From NCBI RefSeq assembly GCF_000499845.2, contig NC_023749.2, forward strand, positions 34,058,017-34,122,016: a stretch of DNA of 64,000 nucleotides. The letters run 5' to 3'. The notes beneath the pieces were generated by a model that was not told the DNA's origin, made no database searches, and worked only from the letters and a program-made list of their open reading frames with translations. The number at the start of each line of letters is the position of its first letter. Within the stretch, counting starts at the first letter, position 1. Origin of the DNA: Phaseolus vulgaris (taxonomy: Eukaryota; Streptophyta; Magnoliopsida; Fabales; Fabaceae). Of this stretch, positions 54,219 to 64,000 are shown piece after piece. The translations under genes and the position numbers were made by a program.

Positions 54219-54943
54219 TGATGCAAGAGCTGAAGAGCAAAAGAGGAAAGAAAGGGATCAGAGAAAAAGGGTTTGGAGAAGAAAAGGGGAAAAATGGAGG
54301 AATCCTAGGAGAACCCTACCCACACGAGAGAAAAGAGGAACGAGGGGAACGAAGAAGCACAAGAACGATATTTGAAGAAATGCAGTAACATGGACAGTCC
54401 CTGGCAGTTCATGCAGTAAAGGGAATCATCAAGGAGAGGAAAAACCGTACCTTTGGGGGTTGAAGGGCGTGGAGAGCGGAAGCACGAAAGGGCAGGGGTC
54501 GTGAGAGAAGGGATTCAAAGAAGATGAACAGTGAGGAAAGGCAGAGAAAGTGGATGTAACAGTGGTTCCAAGCGCGGGGTTTGGGTAACTTAAACGTTAC
54601 ACTTGCAACTCAAGGAGCGTTAATTGGGGACCGTGCGATGGTGCCGCATGTCAAAGGATGGGGCGCTCAAGGGGAGCGCAAGAGGTTCTCAAGGATGACC
54701 GCGTGATGAGCCACGTGGCACACGATTAAGCATGGCCAAAAAAAGCGTTGCTTTCCCCGTTTCAGAGGATGTCCAATCAGCCATTAAGAGCACCCCAAGG
54801 GTTCGGAGAGTGTCATGTTAATGTTTTCAAGGATGCTACGTCATCAAGAATGACACGTCACCGGGTGCCACGTGGATGGCGTGGGTTTAGCCTTAGTCTT
54901 TTCGCTGAAGACCAGTCATCAGCTTAAGACTGGGGGGCTTGTG
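54219..54943. other. Region between antisense gene B and the 3' LTR
   Basis: I see no ORF. It should include the promoter of antisense gene B, but no TATA box stands out. The last bases (GACTGGGGGGCTTG) are the purine tract. Confidence 0.6.
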
Positions 54944-56088
54944 TACCGTCCCGTACCCGGGCGTTGACAAAGTCAAGGTCAAGGTCAACGTAAAGGTCAA
55001 AGTCAACGTAAGGCGTCGCCTAGGTGGAGGTGACGCCAAATACAGACCTCGCCAAGAGAAAGCGTCGCCAAGGTAAGGCGTCGCCTAGCAGGACGTCGCC
55101 AGGATAGGGCGCCGCCCAACTGGGTGTCGCCAAGATGGAATGGCTCAAGGGCAAGGTGACCACAGCGCTGCTCCCCGATACCCGTGGGTAGGAAAGACCA
55201 TGGAGGGGGCGACGCCGGGGGAAGGCCCCAAACCCTGGATAACCAGGGAACAATAATAAAGAGAAGAGAAAGGTGGCTTCAAGGCCATAGAAATAGCGCC
55301 AGTATAGAGCAACCTGCCTCGTGAAGTGCCCCTGCCGTCCAGAAACGCCCTTGGGATAGGTACGACCCAGGAGAGGAAGGTAGATACGCTCTCACAGTGA
55401 GTGACTAGAGGCTTGGGGGCATGAGTTGGCACCCAAAAAGTCACCCCTTGCGCAGTTGCACTCCCAGGTAAGAGGACTCACGCGAGGAAACACCCTCAGA
55501 TAGGGTAACGGTGCTGTGAGGCCCTCCACGTGTACAGCAGCCAAGTCAGGATGGAGACGCCACGTTGCCAGGTGTGAGGTAATTAAGGTTATTTAACACA
55601 TTTTCCGTTTCGAGCGTTTAAGGTACTGTAAATGCTCCCGCACGTTTCAAACGTCTTAAATATGCTTAACAGTTTTATAATTAAAAGCGCTTTAAGGCGC
55701 TTTGAATATGGGAAGAGCTTAAATAGCGCTTTGAATGTTGGGAACGGGGTTCGAACTTTTGGCAAATTTTCCAGAAACACTCTAGTTGCTTGCTCGAGCC
55801 TTGAGGTTAGGCACAAGGGACTAGGGAAAGATTGTTTTCCAGAACGAGAATGTACACACAATACACAGTCCATTTTTAAGACCTTCAGAGTGCCATACGC
55901 GGTGCTCAGAGACGGAGGTGCACAGTTTTGGTGTTTCTCGCTGGCTGACTTGAGCGTCGGAGTGCAAACGGCCGCTAGGGCGCCCTCTTGTCCTCTTTTG
56001 CAGGGATCCACAGGTAACCAGTGGGAAGGAGTCCCTAGCTGACGATTGAGGTCGCGCACGAAGACGTCCCAGTCAACCGGACGGAACA
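54944..56088 (+). repeat. Inner gypsy 3' LTR
   Basis: It is collinear with the 5' LTR, with about a dozen substitutions by eye, the loss of about 40 bp near 55372, and a small duplication of GCGCTTTAAG near 55686. Confidence 0.93.
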
Positions 56089-56249
56089 GAAACACACCAA
56101 AATGCAGCAGAATTTTAAATCAGAGTTATAGCAGTTTTAAGACAACACATAAACCATATTCTCCCCCTATTTGTCTTCACAAATAGACTTTAGGAAGAGA
56201 TGAAAACAGAATAGTCCAAATAAAGTAATACAAATAAATAAACTTGGCT

Positions 56250-57392
56250 TTAATTTTCTTTCCCATACTGCAGCTCAAAAAGCTGGTTTTGAACAACTTC
56301 AATATGTTCATCAAGGGTCTGAAAACATGTGTCCATGCTTTGAAGTCTGTTGTCAAAGTTATGAAAATTTGTAACACAAAGATCATGAAGATTTCTTTGA
56401 TTTTTAGCAAAGCTGTCTAACCTATTGACCATGAATCTCTCAATGGAAGACATTGAGGGAATCCTATTTCCTTGATGTTCAACAGCTTCTTGATCTTCTT
56501 CATCATGTTCAGCATGAACTCCACTTGAGGAACCACCATGTTTACCATCCTTACTTACCCATCTTCCATTAATCTTGGTAAAACACATCTTGCTTAGTGA
56601 ACCATTGTTCACTTCATGTGTTAATTTCACCAACTCAGATGTTTCATCCTCAAGATTCACTTCAAAATAGTTTAAGAATTTAGAAATCAACATAACATAA
56701 GGATAATGATAGTCACTTAACCTCATAGATTTTTGCATGTGTTCCTTGATGATATGGATCCAATTGATCTTGACTTTGCTCATTATGCAGTATATGTAGA
56801 CAAGATTTTCCTCAGTGAGAACAAAATGGTTGATCCCTCTTGGTGTTAGAATCCAAGTGACAATGAGAGCCAACAATCTTTCATTCAATTTCAACCCTCC
56901 AACAAAACAAGTTCTTACTTGTGCGTGAGGATTCTTCAAACAGCTTTTGTAATATTGAATTTTGTTGAAATCTTCCACCACACCAATATTCCCTTTATTG
57001 ATTCTTAAACCAACATACTTTAGGTCAGTCAAAGCAACCCACACCTCATGAGTGATCTCCATATCCACACCATTGACATGAGAAACAAGATTGTTACCTT
57101 CAAACTTTAAATTGGTGTAGAAAACCCGAATAAGATCCGGATAGATGTTTCGTTTCATCTCTAAGAACCTTTTTAGCAGTTGTTCTTTGAGTATTTTTCT
57201 CACATCATCCAGCTTTTGAGTCTTCAACTAGCCAAAAGAGACAACTTTTGGATTATTTATCATTTTTCTACTAGTTTCAAAGCGATATTTCTCAATCAAT
57301 TCATTGTCTCCTGAAAACCAGCCTTCAAGACGCCCTCATGATCTTACAACTCTGGTTTTAATCCTTTTTGATAGTGGAGGAGTGGAATCCAT
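56250..57392 (-). pseudogene. Extra ORF of copia-3 (plant transposon-protein type)
   Basis: On minus, an ATG at 57392 begins MDSTPPLSKRIKTRVVRS. A TGA (57338-57336) and a TAG (57230-57228) interrupt it, then 325 codons are open. The core reads LIRVFYTNLKFEGNNLVSHV, EITHEVWVALTDL, IVTWILTPRGINHFVLTEEN, LVYIYCIMSKVKINWIHIIK and YPYVMLISKFLNYF. This pattern resembles the domain called putative plant transposon protein in many legume proteins. A C-terminal helix may be a coiled coil. It lies in sense orientation between gag and the 3' end of copia-3. Function is not known; my family assignment is from memory of the pattern. Confidence 0.6.
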
Positions 57393-58725
57393 GATAACAG
57401 AATGAGAGAAAAGTAAAATAGAGAAGAATGCAGCAAGAGATATGCCAATGGGTTGTTTTTGTGTAGAAAAACAGCTGCAGAGGGTTTTATAGCAAAACAT
57501 AAATCCTCTTTTCCTTTGGTTGCAGTGGGTTCCAGTCTTCAAGAAGAGGAATCTGGTTAAGCTTGCACAGTAACCACGTCAGCCCATACCAGAAAAAAAA
57601 CATGGTCAGCACATGTGGATGACTAGTCATAAAGGCACTTGAATTTCCAAAATATGGAATATATTCCTTTTATAACAAGAAGTAACTTTCTCCTGAACCA
57701 AATCAGACCTCATGTTTGTTTTATGGACTCATAGTCCCTTTAAAAAGGAAATCTTTAAAAGATAGAATGCATAAAGAAATTAAATCAATTTTATGCAGTG
57801 CTGTCAGAGAAGAAACAATCGGTAGTTTCGAGGAAACAATCGGTTGTTTTTCTGAAGCAGCAACAAGTTTGAATTTTATAAAATAGAGAAGAATCAAAAT
57901 GTAATTGTACGAATATAACACATATAGATGAAGATTTTAGCGTGGATTAATAACAAAAAATCAAGGACAAACAAAGTCTTATCCTTTTGTCATGGAGTCC
58001 CTTCAATGAGTCATTTATTCATGATCAAGAAGGCTTCTTTTGGCTTTCAAGAGGACTTAAGCTGGTATAGAGCCTTTATTCAGTTCCAGATAAAATCCTT
58101 TTCTTCTAAAAGGTTGTTCTGATAACTCAAGAGCCCATGCTTCTTTTAGTATCCCTGCAACACAACAAATTCAAGCGACAAGATTTGGTTCCCTTACAAA
58201 TGTCGGTCCTTTTGATTCAGCTTTATCACTGGAAACTTCAGAAACTTTGGGAATCCATCTCATAATACCTTTAGGAACATAATATTTCCTAATTTTAAAA
58301 AATCAAACTGAGTGGCCTCTCTTCATGCAGTAAAAACATGTAACAACCGGTTGTTTCGAGCTTTCAATCGGTTGTTTTTCTGGCACATTGAAAAAGGCTT
58401 TGAAATCCCATTTTTCTTGTTTTGAGGATTAAACCCCAAACCAGATTTTCCAAAAATACATATTTGGGATGCCAAAACAGTTTCAAAGTTGGATTTACCC
58501 TCCCTTTGAAAGTTTATTCACAGTTCTTACAAGATAGTGGACTTTACTCTAAAGAGTTTTACAATTTTCACAAGCTTTTGAGTTACACAAGGAAGAAGAA
58601 TTTTTGCAATGCATTTCAAGTTTTTCAAAATCAGTTTTTGAATTTTCCAATTCTTCTTTAAGTGTCTTGAATCTATTTTCAAGCTAGTTATTCATCCCTT
58701 TCAATCGGTTGTTTAAGAGAGCCAA
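57393..58725 (-). other. copia-3 spacer between gag and the extra ORF
   Basis: No ORF is convincing. It has three further pairs of the 16-bp palindrome family (about 57816/57837, 58336/58357 and 58704/58725), each pair 21 bp apart, as in the LTRs. Confidence 0.6.
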
Positions 58726-59895
58726 TCAGTTAGCTTCTTCATGAGTTTCTTTAAAAGCTTGAAGCAATTGACTATAGTTTTCAGTATTTAAGGAAGCACA
58801 AGAACTTACACTGCTCGAGCTGCTTGAATTATTATCTCCTCCAGCCATCAAACACATATTGGCTTTTTCATCTTCACTTGATGAGGAGCTTGATGAAGAG
58901 ACTTCATTTTCATCCCAAGCACTATAGGCTCTTTTTGATTTCCCTTTCTTTTCCTTATTGCTTGACTTCTTTTCCTCGCCTTCTTTATTTGGGAAATCAG
59001 ATTTTATATGCCCATGTTCTCCACAACCAAAGCAAGTGTAATTATTAGAATTGAAATCACTAGTTTTCTTGTTTCCATACCTTTCTTTGTTGGATTCCTT
59101 GTTGCGGTTTCTCTTCAAGAATTTGCTGATCTTTTTGGACAGCAAACTAAGAGTTTCTTCCTTACTTTCATCACTTGAGTCTTGGTTATTCTTGTGCTTG
59201 GCAGATTTCAAGGCAATGTTCCTTACATGCTTGTCTTCACTTTCTTGAACATTGAGTCTATTCATCTCCAACTCATGTTCTCTAAGATTTCCAAACAAGG
59301 AGGTTGTAGTCAAAGATGTCAAGTCCTTTGATTCTGAGGTAGCCATGACTTTAGGTTTCAAAGATCTATCAAGACACTTGAGAATCTTGATGTTCAACTC
59401 CTCTTTGTCAAAGAGTTTTCCAAGACTCATTAGATAATTGACAATGTGAGTGAATCTCTTTTGTACTTCAGCAATTGATTCTCCTTTGAGCATTCTGAAC
59501 ATCTCATACTCTTGTATTAGAGTATGTTTCCTTGCTCTCTTCACATCATTTGTTCCTTCATGGGTGACCTCTAGAGTATCCCACATTTCCTTAGCAGATG
59601 CACATTGTGAGATCCTGAAAAATTCATCAGAGTTCAAAGCAGAGGTTAGGATATTCTTGGCAATGCAATCAAACTTTGCCTTTTTTATTTTCAGCATCAG
59701 TCCATTGGGACCATGGTTTTTCAATAGAAGATCCATCCTTTTCAAATTTAGGAATAAAAGGGTCATTTTCAATTGCATCCCAAATTCCTTTATCAAGAGA
59801 TTCAACAAAGATTTTAATTTTAACCTTCCAAAACTGATAATTCAAACCAAAAAATAAAGGTGGCCTATTTATTGAGGCACCCTCCCCAAAAGGTA
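58726..59895 (-). pseudogene. copia-3 gag
   Basis: The N-terminal part (GLNYQFWKVKIKIFVESLDK, GIWDAIE) is in one frame. Near 59680 an A-run slip moves to the main frame: AKNILTSALNSDEFFRISQC, KEMWDTLEVTHEGTNDVKRA, EYEMFRMLKGESI. A zinc knuckle CFGCGEHGHIKSDF has Phe instead of the last Cys. A Lys-rich and Ser-rich tail follows. The gag class is copia UBN2-like. No protease follows. Confidence 0.85.
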
Positions 59896-59968
59896 GTTTT
59901 TCAGCAATAGAAAAAAGATTTTAGGATCAAACTTGAATATTTTTCAAGTACCAAGCTTTGATACCAAT

Positions 59969-60952
59969 TGTTAGAATATATGGCCTTAAACAAAAGGGGG
60001 GTGAATTGTTTAAAGGGGGGTTTTTGAAAACTTTTTCAGGTTCAATGAAATTCTTTGTATAAATCCAGAACAGAAATCAAGTTAGCCAAGAACTCAAACA
60101 GTTAAGCAGCAATACACAGAAAAACAATCGGTTGTTTCTTCGAAACAATCCAGTCCCCAGAATACCACTAGGTAATCCACTAAGCAATCAAACCAGATTA
60201 CAAAACACAAACCACCAAAGTAGTGACCTTGAACCCTACAAGAAACACACTACTTTTGGCAAACCACACCAATAGTATTGATCTTGAACACATCAAGAAC
60301 GCACAATACTCTTTGGCAACACAACACCAGAAATACAATAGGTTTATAAAGGATTACACCTGGTCATAGTACAATCTGAACTGAATACAATTGCAATCCT
60401 ATTCCACTCTCACTTGAAAATCCAAAGCTTGATGTGAATCTTGAAATCATAGAATCAAATCTATCAAACTGAATTTCTCAAAGTTGTTTCTTATTTGTTT
60501 GAAAACATAAACAAACCATTTGAATTTTTCAAAGATTGATTAAAGCATTTAATGAAGGAGCGTATTCAGTTAGAAAACATTTAAAACATATTCACCATTC
60601 AAAACATAATTCTGTTAGGATTTTCAAAATCCAATCGGTTGAAATCACGAAACAACCGATTTTTTTGGCTTGACAGTTAAGTTAACCGAACCAAAACAAT
60701 TTTCAACCTTTTTCAAAACTCCTAAGAGCAAAACAACTAGTTGATTCGACAAAACAACAGGTTGTTTTTCACTTAGTTGGAAAAAGACTTGGTTTCAAAA
60801 AGGTTTTGAATCACATCAGTTTTAGATTCAACAAAGGAGTGGATCACACTTTGTTCTACCCAGATCCCACCCAAACACAGCAGCAACACCAGCCTTTCAT
60901 CAAGCACCTTGGATTTGGATTCTTCAAAGCACTTAATCACACCTGATCAACA
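59969..60952 (-). repeat. copia-3 5' LTR
   Basis: On plus it runs TGTTAGAATATATGGCCTTA to CTGATCAACA. It lacks about 90 bp present in the other LTR (deletion near 60150, inside the first palindrome pair). The primer site is on its plus-left side (GCTTTGATACCA, 59956-59967). Confidence 0.9.
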
Positions 60953-60957
60953 GAGAC

Positions 60958-61650
60958 TGTACCGCTTCCCAACAAAAGAGGTATGTTAGGGAAGTAATGG
61001 AGGTGGATGCACAAGGATTAGAACAACCAACCGAACCTGACCTTTGTTTCACCCAAGCAGACTTGAGGGATGTTGTCCCACACGACAATGACCTCGTAGT
61101 GATATCGCTCGTCACCGCTGGAAGAAGGGGGGGAATCGGGTTCTTGTAGATCAGGGAAGCTCGACCGGCATGCTATTTTCGTCGACGTTCAATAAGTTGC
61201 AGCTGTCACCAGATCAGCTGAGGCCTTATGATTACTGTTTTTATGGTTTTGCAGGGGACCAAGTAGAAGTGAGGGGGCACGTAAAACTGAGGACGGCCTT
61301 CTCAGACGGCGTCTCATCTCAGACCATTAATATCAGGTACTTAGTCGTGCACGCTTCTTCAGCTTATAACATCCTTCTCGGCAGACTTGCCATAAATAAG
61401 CTAGGAGCGGTGTCCTCATCGAGGCACATGAAGATGAAGTTACCCTCTCAAGAAGGGGGTGTAATTGTTATTAAGTCCGACCAAAAGGCGGCAAGAAAAT
61501 GCTACGAGTACAGCCTAAAGACCAAGCGAGGAGTGTGCATGGTCACCACTCGACCAACGGAGGAGTGACACATCCTGCGCGTGCAAATCGCCGATGATAA
61601 GTGACCTGAGCCGACAAACGAGGTTCAGGAAAGGGAAATCGGAGGTAAGA
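60958..61650 (+). pseudogene. Outer gypsy gag end and protease
   Basis: It continues the gag/protease boundary after copia-3: SQQKRYVREVMEV, then DLRDVVPHDNDLVVISLVTA and the protease site VLVDQGSS. A G-run near 61127-61133 shifts the frame by one. It continues STFNKLQLSPDQLRPYDYCF and AYNILLGRLAINKL, and stops at TGA 61566-61568. Confidence 0.85.
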
Positions 61651-62010
61651 AATTCAAGCTTGGCAAGTCCTTGAGCCAAAAATTGGAAGATAAGATTGCT
61701 GAGGTGATAGTACGACATTTGGACGCTTTTGCATGGTCTGCATCAGATATGTCGGGTATTGACCCAGACTTTCAGTGTCATCGACTCACGATGGACCCAA
61801 AGGTCATACCAGTCATTCAAAAGAGGAGAAAATTCAAGCTTGGCAAGTCCTTGAGCCAAAAATTGGAAGATAAGATTGCTGAGGTGATAGTACGACATTT
61901 GGACGCTTTTGCATGGTCTGCATCAGATATGTCGGGTATTGACCCAGACTTTCAGTGTCATCGACTCACGATGGACCCAAAGGTCATACCAGTCATTCAA
62001 AAGAGGAGAA
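61651..62010 (+). repeat. 180-bp perfect tandem duplication in outer gypsy pol
   Basis: Copies 61651-61830 and 61831-62010 look identical. The unit is 60 codons, so the frame is kept. It covers EDKIAEVIVRHLDAFAWSAS to VIQKRRK, just before the reverse transcriptase. The lack of differences makes it recent. Confidence 0.95.
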
Positions 62011-63120
62011 AATTAAACGTAAAGAGACGTCTTGTCATTAAGCAAGAGACACGGAAGTTATTGGATGTTGACCATATAAGGGAAATCCAATACTCTGAGT
62101 GGTTAGGAAACGTGGTTTTGGTAAAGAAGGCTAGCGGAAAATGGAGAATGTGCGTGGACTTCACGAATCTCAACAAAGCTTGCCCTAAAGATTCGTATCT
62201 ACTGTCCAACATCGACACCTTGGTAGATAGTGCATTCGGATGCCGACTTCTTAGTTTTCTAGATGCATTCTCGGGGTACAACAAGATTCGTATGCACCCT
62301 CGAGATGAAAGTAAGACTGCTTTCATGACGGAGCACGCTAGGTATTGCTATAAGGTGATGTCGTTTGGGCTAAAGAATGTTGAAGCAACATATCAGAGGT
62401 TGATGGACAGAATTCTCACCCCCATGATAGGGTGAAATGTGCAGGCATATGTGGACGACATGGTCGTCACCTCGACAGAACAAGAACAACATGTGGCAGA
62501 TTTGGAAGAGTTATTTGTCACGATAGCCAAATACAACATGAAATTAAACCTTGAGAAATGTGTGTTTGGGGTAGAAGCAGGAAAGTTCTTGGGATTCCTC
62601 CTCACAAAGCGGGGGATAGAAGCAAATCCCGAGAAGTGCGCGGCGATCATTGCCATGAGAAGCCCTACCACCGTGAAGGAAGTGTGGTAGTTGACAGGAA
62701 GGATGGTCGCCCTCTCTCGTTTCTTGTCAACCGGGGGAGATCGGGGGTATCCTTACTTCCAATGTTTGAAGAGGAATAATCGTTTTATGTGGACAGCTGA
62801 ATGTGAAGTAGCGTTTATGAAGTTCAAGGAATACCTGGCCAGCCCACGAATCCTTTGCAAACCACTACTAGGTATTCCTCTTCGTCTCTACTTTGGAATC
62901 ACAGATCGAGTGATCAGCTCGGTCGTAGTATAAGAGCAGGAGCACCACCAGAGGCCAATATATTTTGTAAGTAAGGTGTTACAGAGGCCAGAGGCGCGGT
63001 ATCAGACCATTGAGAAAGAGACCTTAGCAGTGGTATTCGCTGCTCGGAGACTCTGTCACTATTTCCAAAGTTTCACGGTGGTAGGGATGACCGACCTGCC
63101 AATTCGTAAGATACTGCAGA
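62011..63120 (+). pseudogene. Outer gypsy reverse transcriptase and RNase H
   Basis: It shows WRMCVDFTNLNKACPKDSYL, LSFLDAFSGYNKI, MSFGLKNVEATYQRLMD, AYVDDMVV (catalytic box near 62448-62459), then the RNase H blocks RLYFGITDRVISSVVV and TIEKETLAVVFAARRLCHYF. Stops: TGA 62433-62435, TAG 62688-62690, TAA 62931-62933. At about 63120 the text breaks, and roughly 18 residues present in the inner element are missing. Confidence 0.88.
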
Positions 63121-64000
63121 AATCAGTATGAACCCAGAGGCCCCATCATATCCAGTATGAACCCAGAGGCCCCATCATGGGGTAGGTTTATGCTGACTTT
63201 ATGGCAGAGCTCTCCAAGGGAACTACCCCACCAGACGGTGGAGACTTTCAGTGGATTCTTTCAGTAGATGGGTCCTCCAACCAACAGGGTAGCGAAGCTG
63301 GTATTATCCTGGAAGGGCTGAATGGGTTGTTGATCAAGAAAGCCCTTAAATTTGCTTTCAAGGCTAGTAATAAACAGGCCGAATATGAAGCATTGGAGGC
63401 TGGAATGTTGCTCGCCAAGGAAATGGGCGCTCAAAGCCTATTGGTAAAAAGGGATTCATTGTTGGTAACTGAACAAGTTACAGCAGAATACCAAGCCAAG
63501 GACCCCCAGATGGCTTCATATTTAAAATATGTCATGCTGTTGAAAGAAGCTTTCCCCGCGTTCGAGCTGATACATGTTCCAAGGGAGCAAAACGCACGAG
63601 CAGATTTACTAGCAAAGCTCGCCAGGTCAGGCAAAGGTGGTCGCTAGAGGTCCGTAATTCAAGAGACCTTGAAGGCGCCCAGAACTGCTACGAATGATAC
63701 GGGCGATGAACAAAAGGTGAATTTGGTCGATACGAGAGAAAGAAGGCACAAATTCCTGACTCAGGAGACTTTGAGCGTGCCTAAGATAAGTGGCTACGGC
63801 TTGACCGAAAGGGGGTCGTTGGATGTTTGCCTCATTGGCATAGGTGAGACTTGGATGGCGCCCTATAGGCGCTATCTCGCTGATGGTGTGCTGCCAGTAG
63901 AACCTACGGAGGCCAACATTGTGAAGAAGAACGCGGGAAGGTACACTTTGATAAATGGGGAGTTGTTTAGGCATGGTTACACCCATCTTACTCTGACTTG
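63121..64000 (+). pseudogene. Outer gypsy archaeal-type RNase H and start of integrase region (cut by window end)
   Basis: After a 29-bp duplication (63124 and 63153) the text gives QWILSVDGSSNQQGSEAGII, KASNKQAEYEALEAGMLLAK, KRDSLLV and REQNARADLLAKLARSGKGG, the second RNase H of Tat elements. A TAG at 63645-63647 follows. The rest reads as the linker to integrase (ETWMAPYRRYLADGVLPVEP, GRYTLINGELFRHGYTH) and runs off the window. Confidence 0.87.

Larger units (their letters stand above)
42527..56088 (+). mobile_element. Inner Tat-type Ty3/gypsy retrotransposon with antisense genes
   Basis: It is complete at both ends, with LTRs 42527-43701 and 54944-56088, a GAAAC duplication (42522-42526 and 56089-56093), a primer site at 43702, and a purine tract before 54944. 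The sense strand has gag, protease, reverse transcriptase, RNase H, archaeal-type RNase H and integrase up to 49197. The following 5.7 kb carry two antisense ORF systems (50652-49777 and 54218-52026) and GC-rich repeats. The LTRs are nearly identical apart from small indels, so the insertion is young compared with the outer element. Confidence 0.95.
41266..60952 (-). mobile_element. Copia retrotransposon copia-3, non-autonomous (gag plus extra ORF, no pol)
   Basis: The target duplication is GAGAC (41261-41265 and 60953-60957). On minus the 5' LTR is 60952-59969 and the 3' LTR 42336-41266. A primer site TGGTATCAAAGC follows the 5' LTR and a purine tract AAATAGGGGGAGAT precedes the 3' LTR. Internal content is gag (59895-58726) and one further ORF (57392-56250). 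Protease, integrase, reverse transcriptase and RNase H are absent. The inner gypsy (42527-56088) is inserted near its 3' end. The same LTR family gave the solo LTRs at 5997 and 8609. Confidence 0.92.
29334..64000 (+). mobile_element. Outer Tat-type Ty3/gypsy retrotransposon, split by nested elements, open at window end
   Basis: Its pieces are 29334-29683, 40250-41260 and 60958-64000. The two splits are copia-2 and copia-3, each with a perfect 5-bp duplication. Across both junctions the gag text joins without loss (PF|SQEILDA at the first; ISGGFSGGD|...SQQKRYV at the second). Order: primer site, gag, protease, reverse transcriptase, RNase H, second (archaeal-type) RNase H, start of the integrase region. 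The second RNase H marks the Tat group. Several stops and frameshifts show it is dead. Its LTR and primer site resemble the inner gypsy's, so the two are related families. Confidence 0.92.

Overview
This is plant nuclear DNA, almost certainly from a legume and probably from the bean tribe (Phaseolus/Vigna type; the genus is my inference from the style of the repeats). Support comes from a SAUR auxin-response gene cluster, a plant papain-type protease with a GT-AG intron, a plant-type B3 gene, and dense Ty1/copia, Ty3/gypsy, LINE and CACTA elements. There are no bacterial operons, tRNA or rRNA genes, and no CRISPR array.

Left arm, 1-13 kb. A 5'-truncated LINE (835-2583) lies in AT-rich DNA. 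Next is a minus-strand three-exon gene for a small B3-domain protein (12080 back to 2952). Its second intron is 8.4 kb long because a complete copia element (3289-11543, target duplication ATAAC) sits inside it. That copia holds a solo LTR (5997-7146), a CACTA element (8193-10337) with its own solo LTR (8609-9752), and a second LINE tail (10434-10667). Each has visible target-site duplications.

Middle, 13-29 kb. A putative CACTA terminus is followed by a GC-rich higher-order tandem repeat (13979-15590, 457-bp period), retroelement fossils, a long-hairpin MITE (18907-19289) and a second CACTA element of the same family (20379-21420). Then comes the gene-rich island: four SAUR genes (22344-26395) in alternating orientation with TATA boxes and DST mRNA-instability motifs, and a papain-like cysteine protease gene (27708-28825) with a frameshift in exon 2.

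Right arm, 29-64 kb, is one nest of retrotransposons. An outer Tat-type gypsy element runs from about 29 kb past the window end. It is split by copia-2 (29684-40244, minus, TSD CTTCT) and copia-3 (41266-60952, minus, TSD GAGAC). Copia-2 contains a chromovirus-like gypsy (33119-38052, TSD CTTTA), itself broken by a CACTA fragment (36835-37790). Copia-3 contains an inner Tat gypsy (42527-56088, TSD GAAAC) that carries two related antisense genes, one of them spliced. Copia-3 has gag and an extra ORF but no pol.

Most interesting items: paired 16-bp palindromes at a fixed 21-bp pitch in the copia-3 LTR family and its internal region; a 3' hairpin with compensatory changes shared by two LINE tails; the B3 gene with a transposon-filled intron; and the duplicated antisense gene of the inner gypsy. 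All family assignments come from reading the sequence, with no database search.
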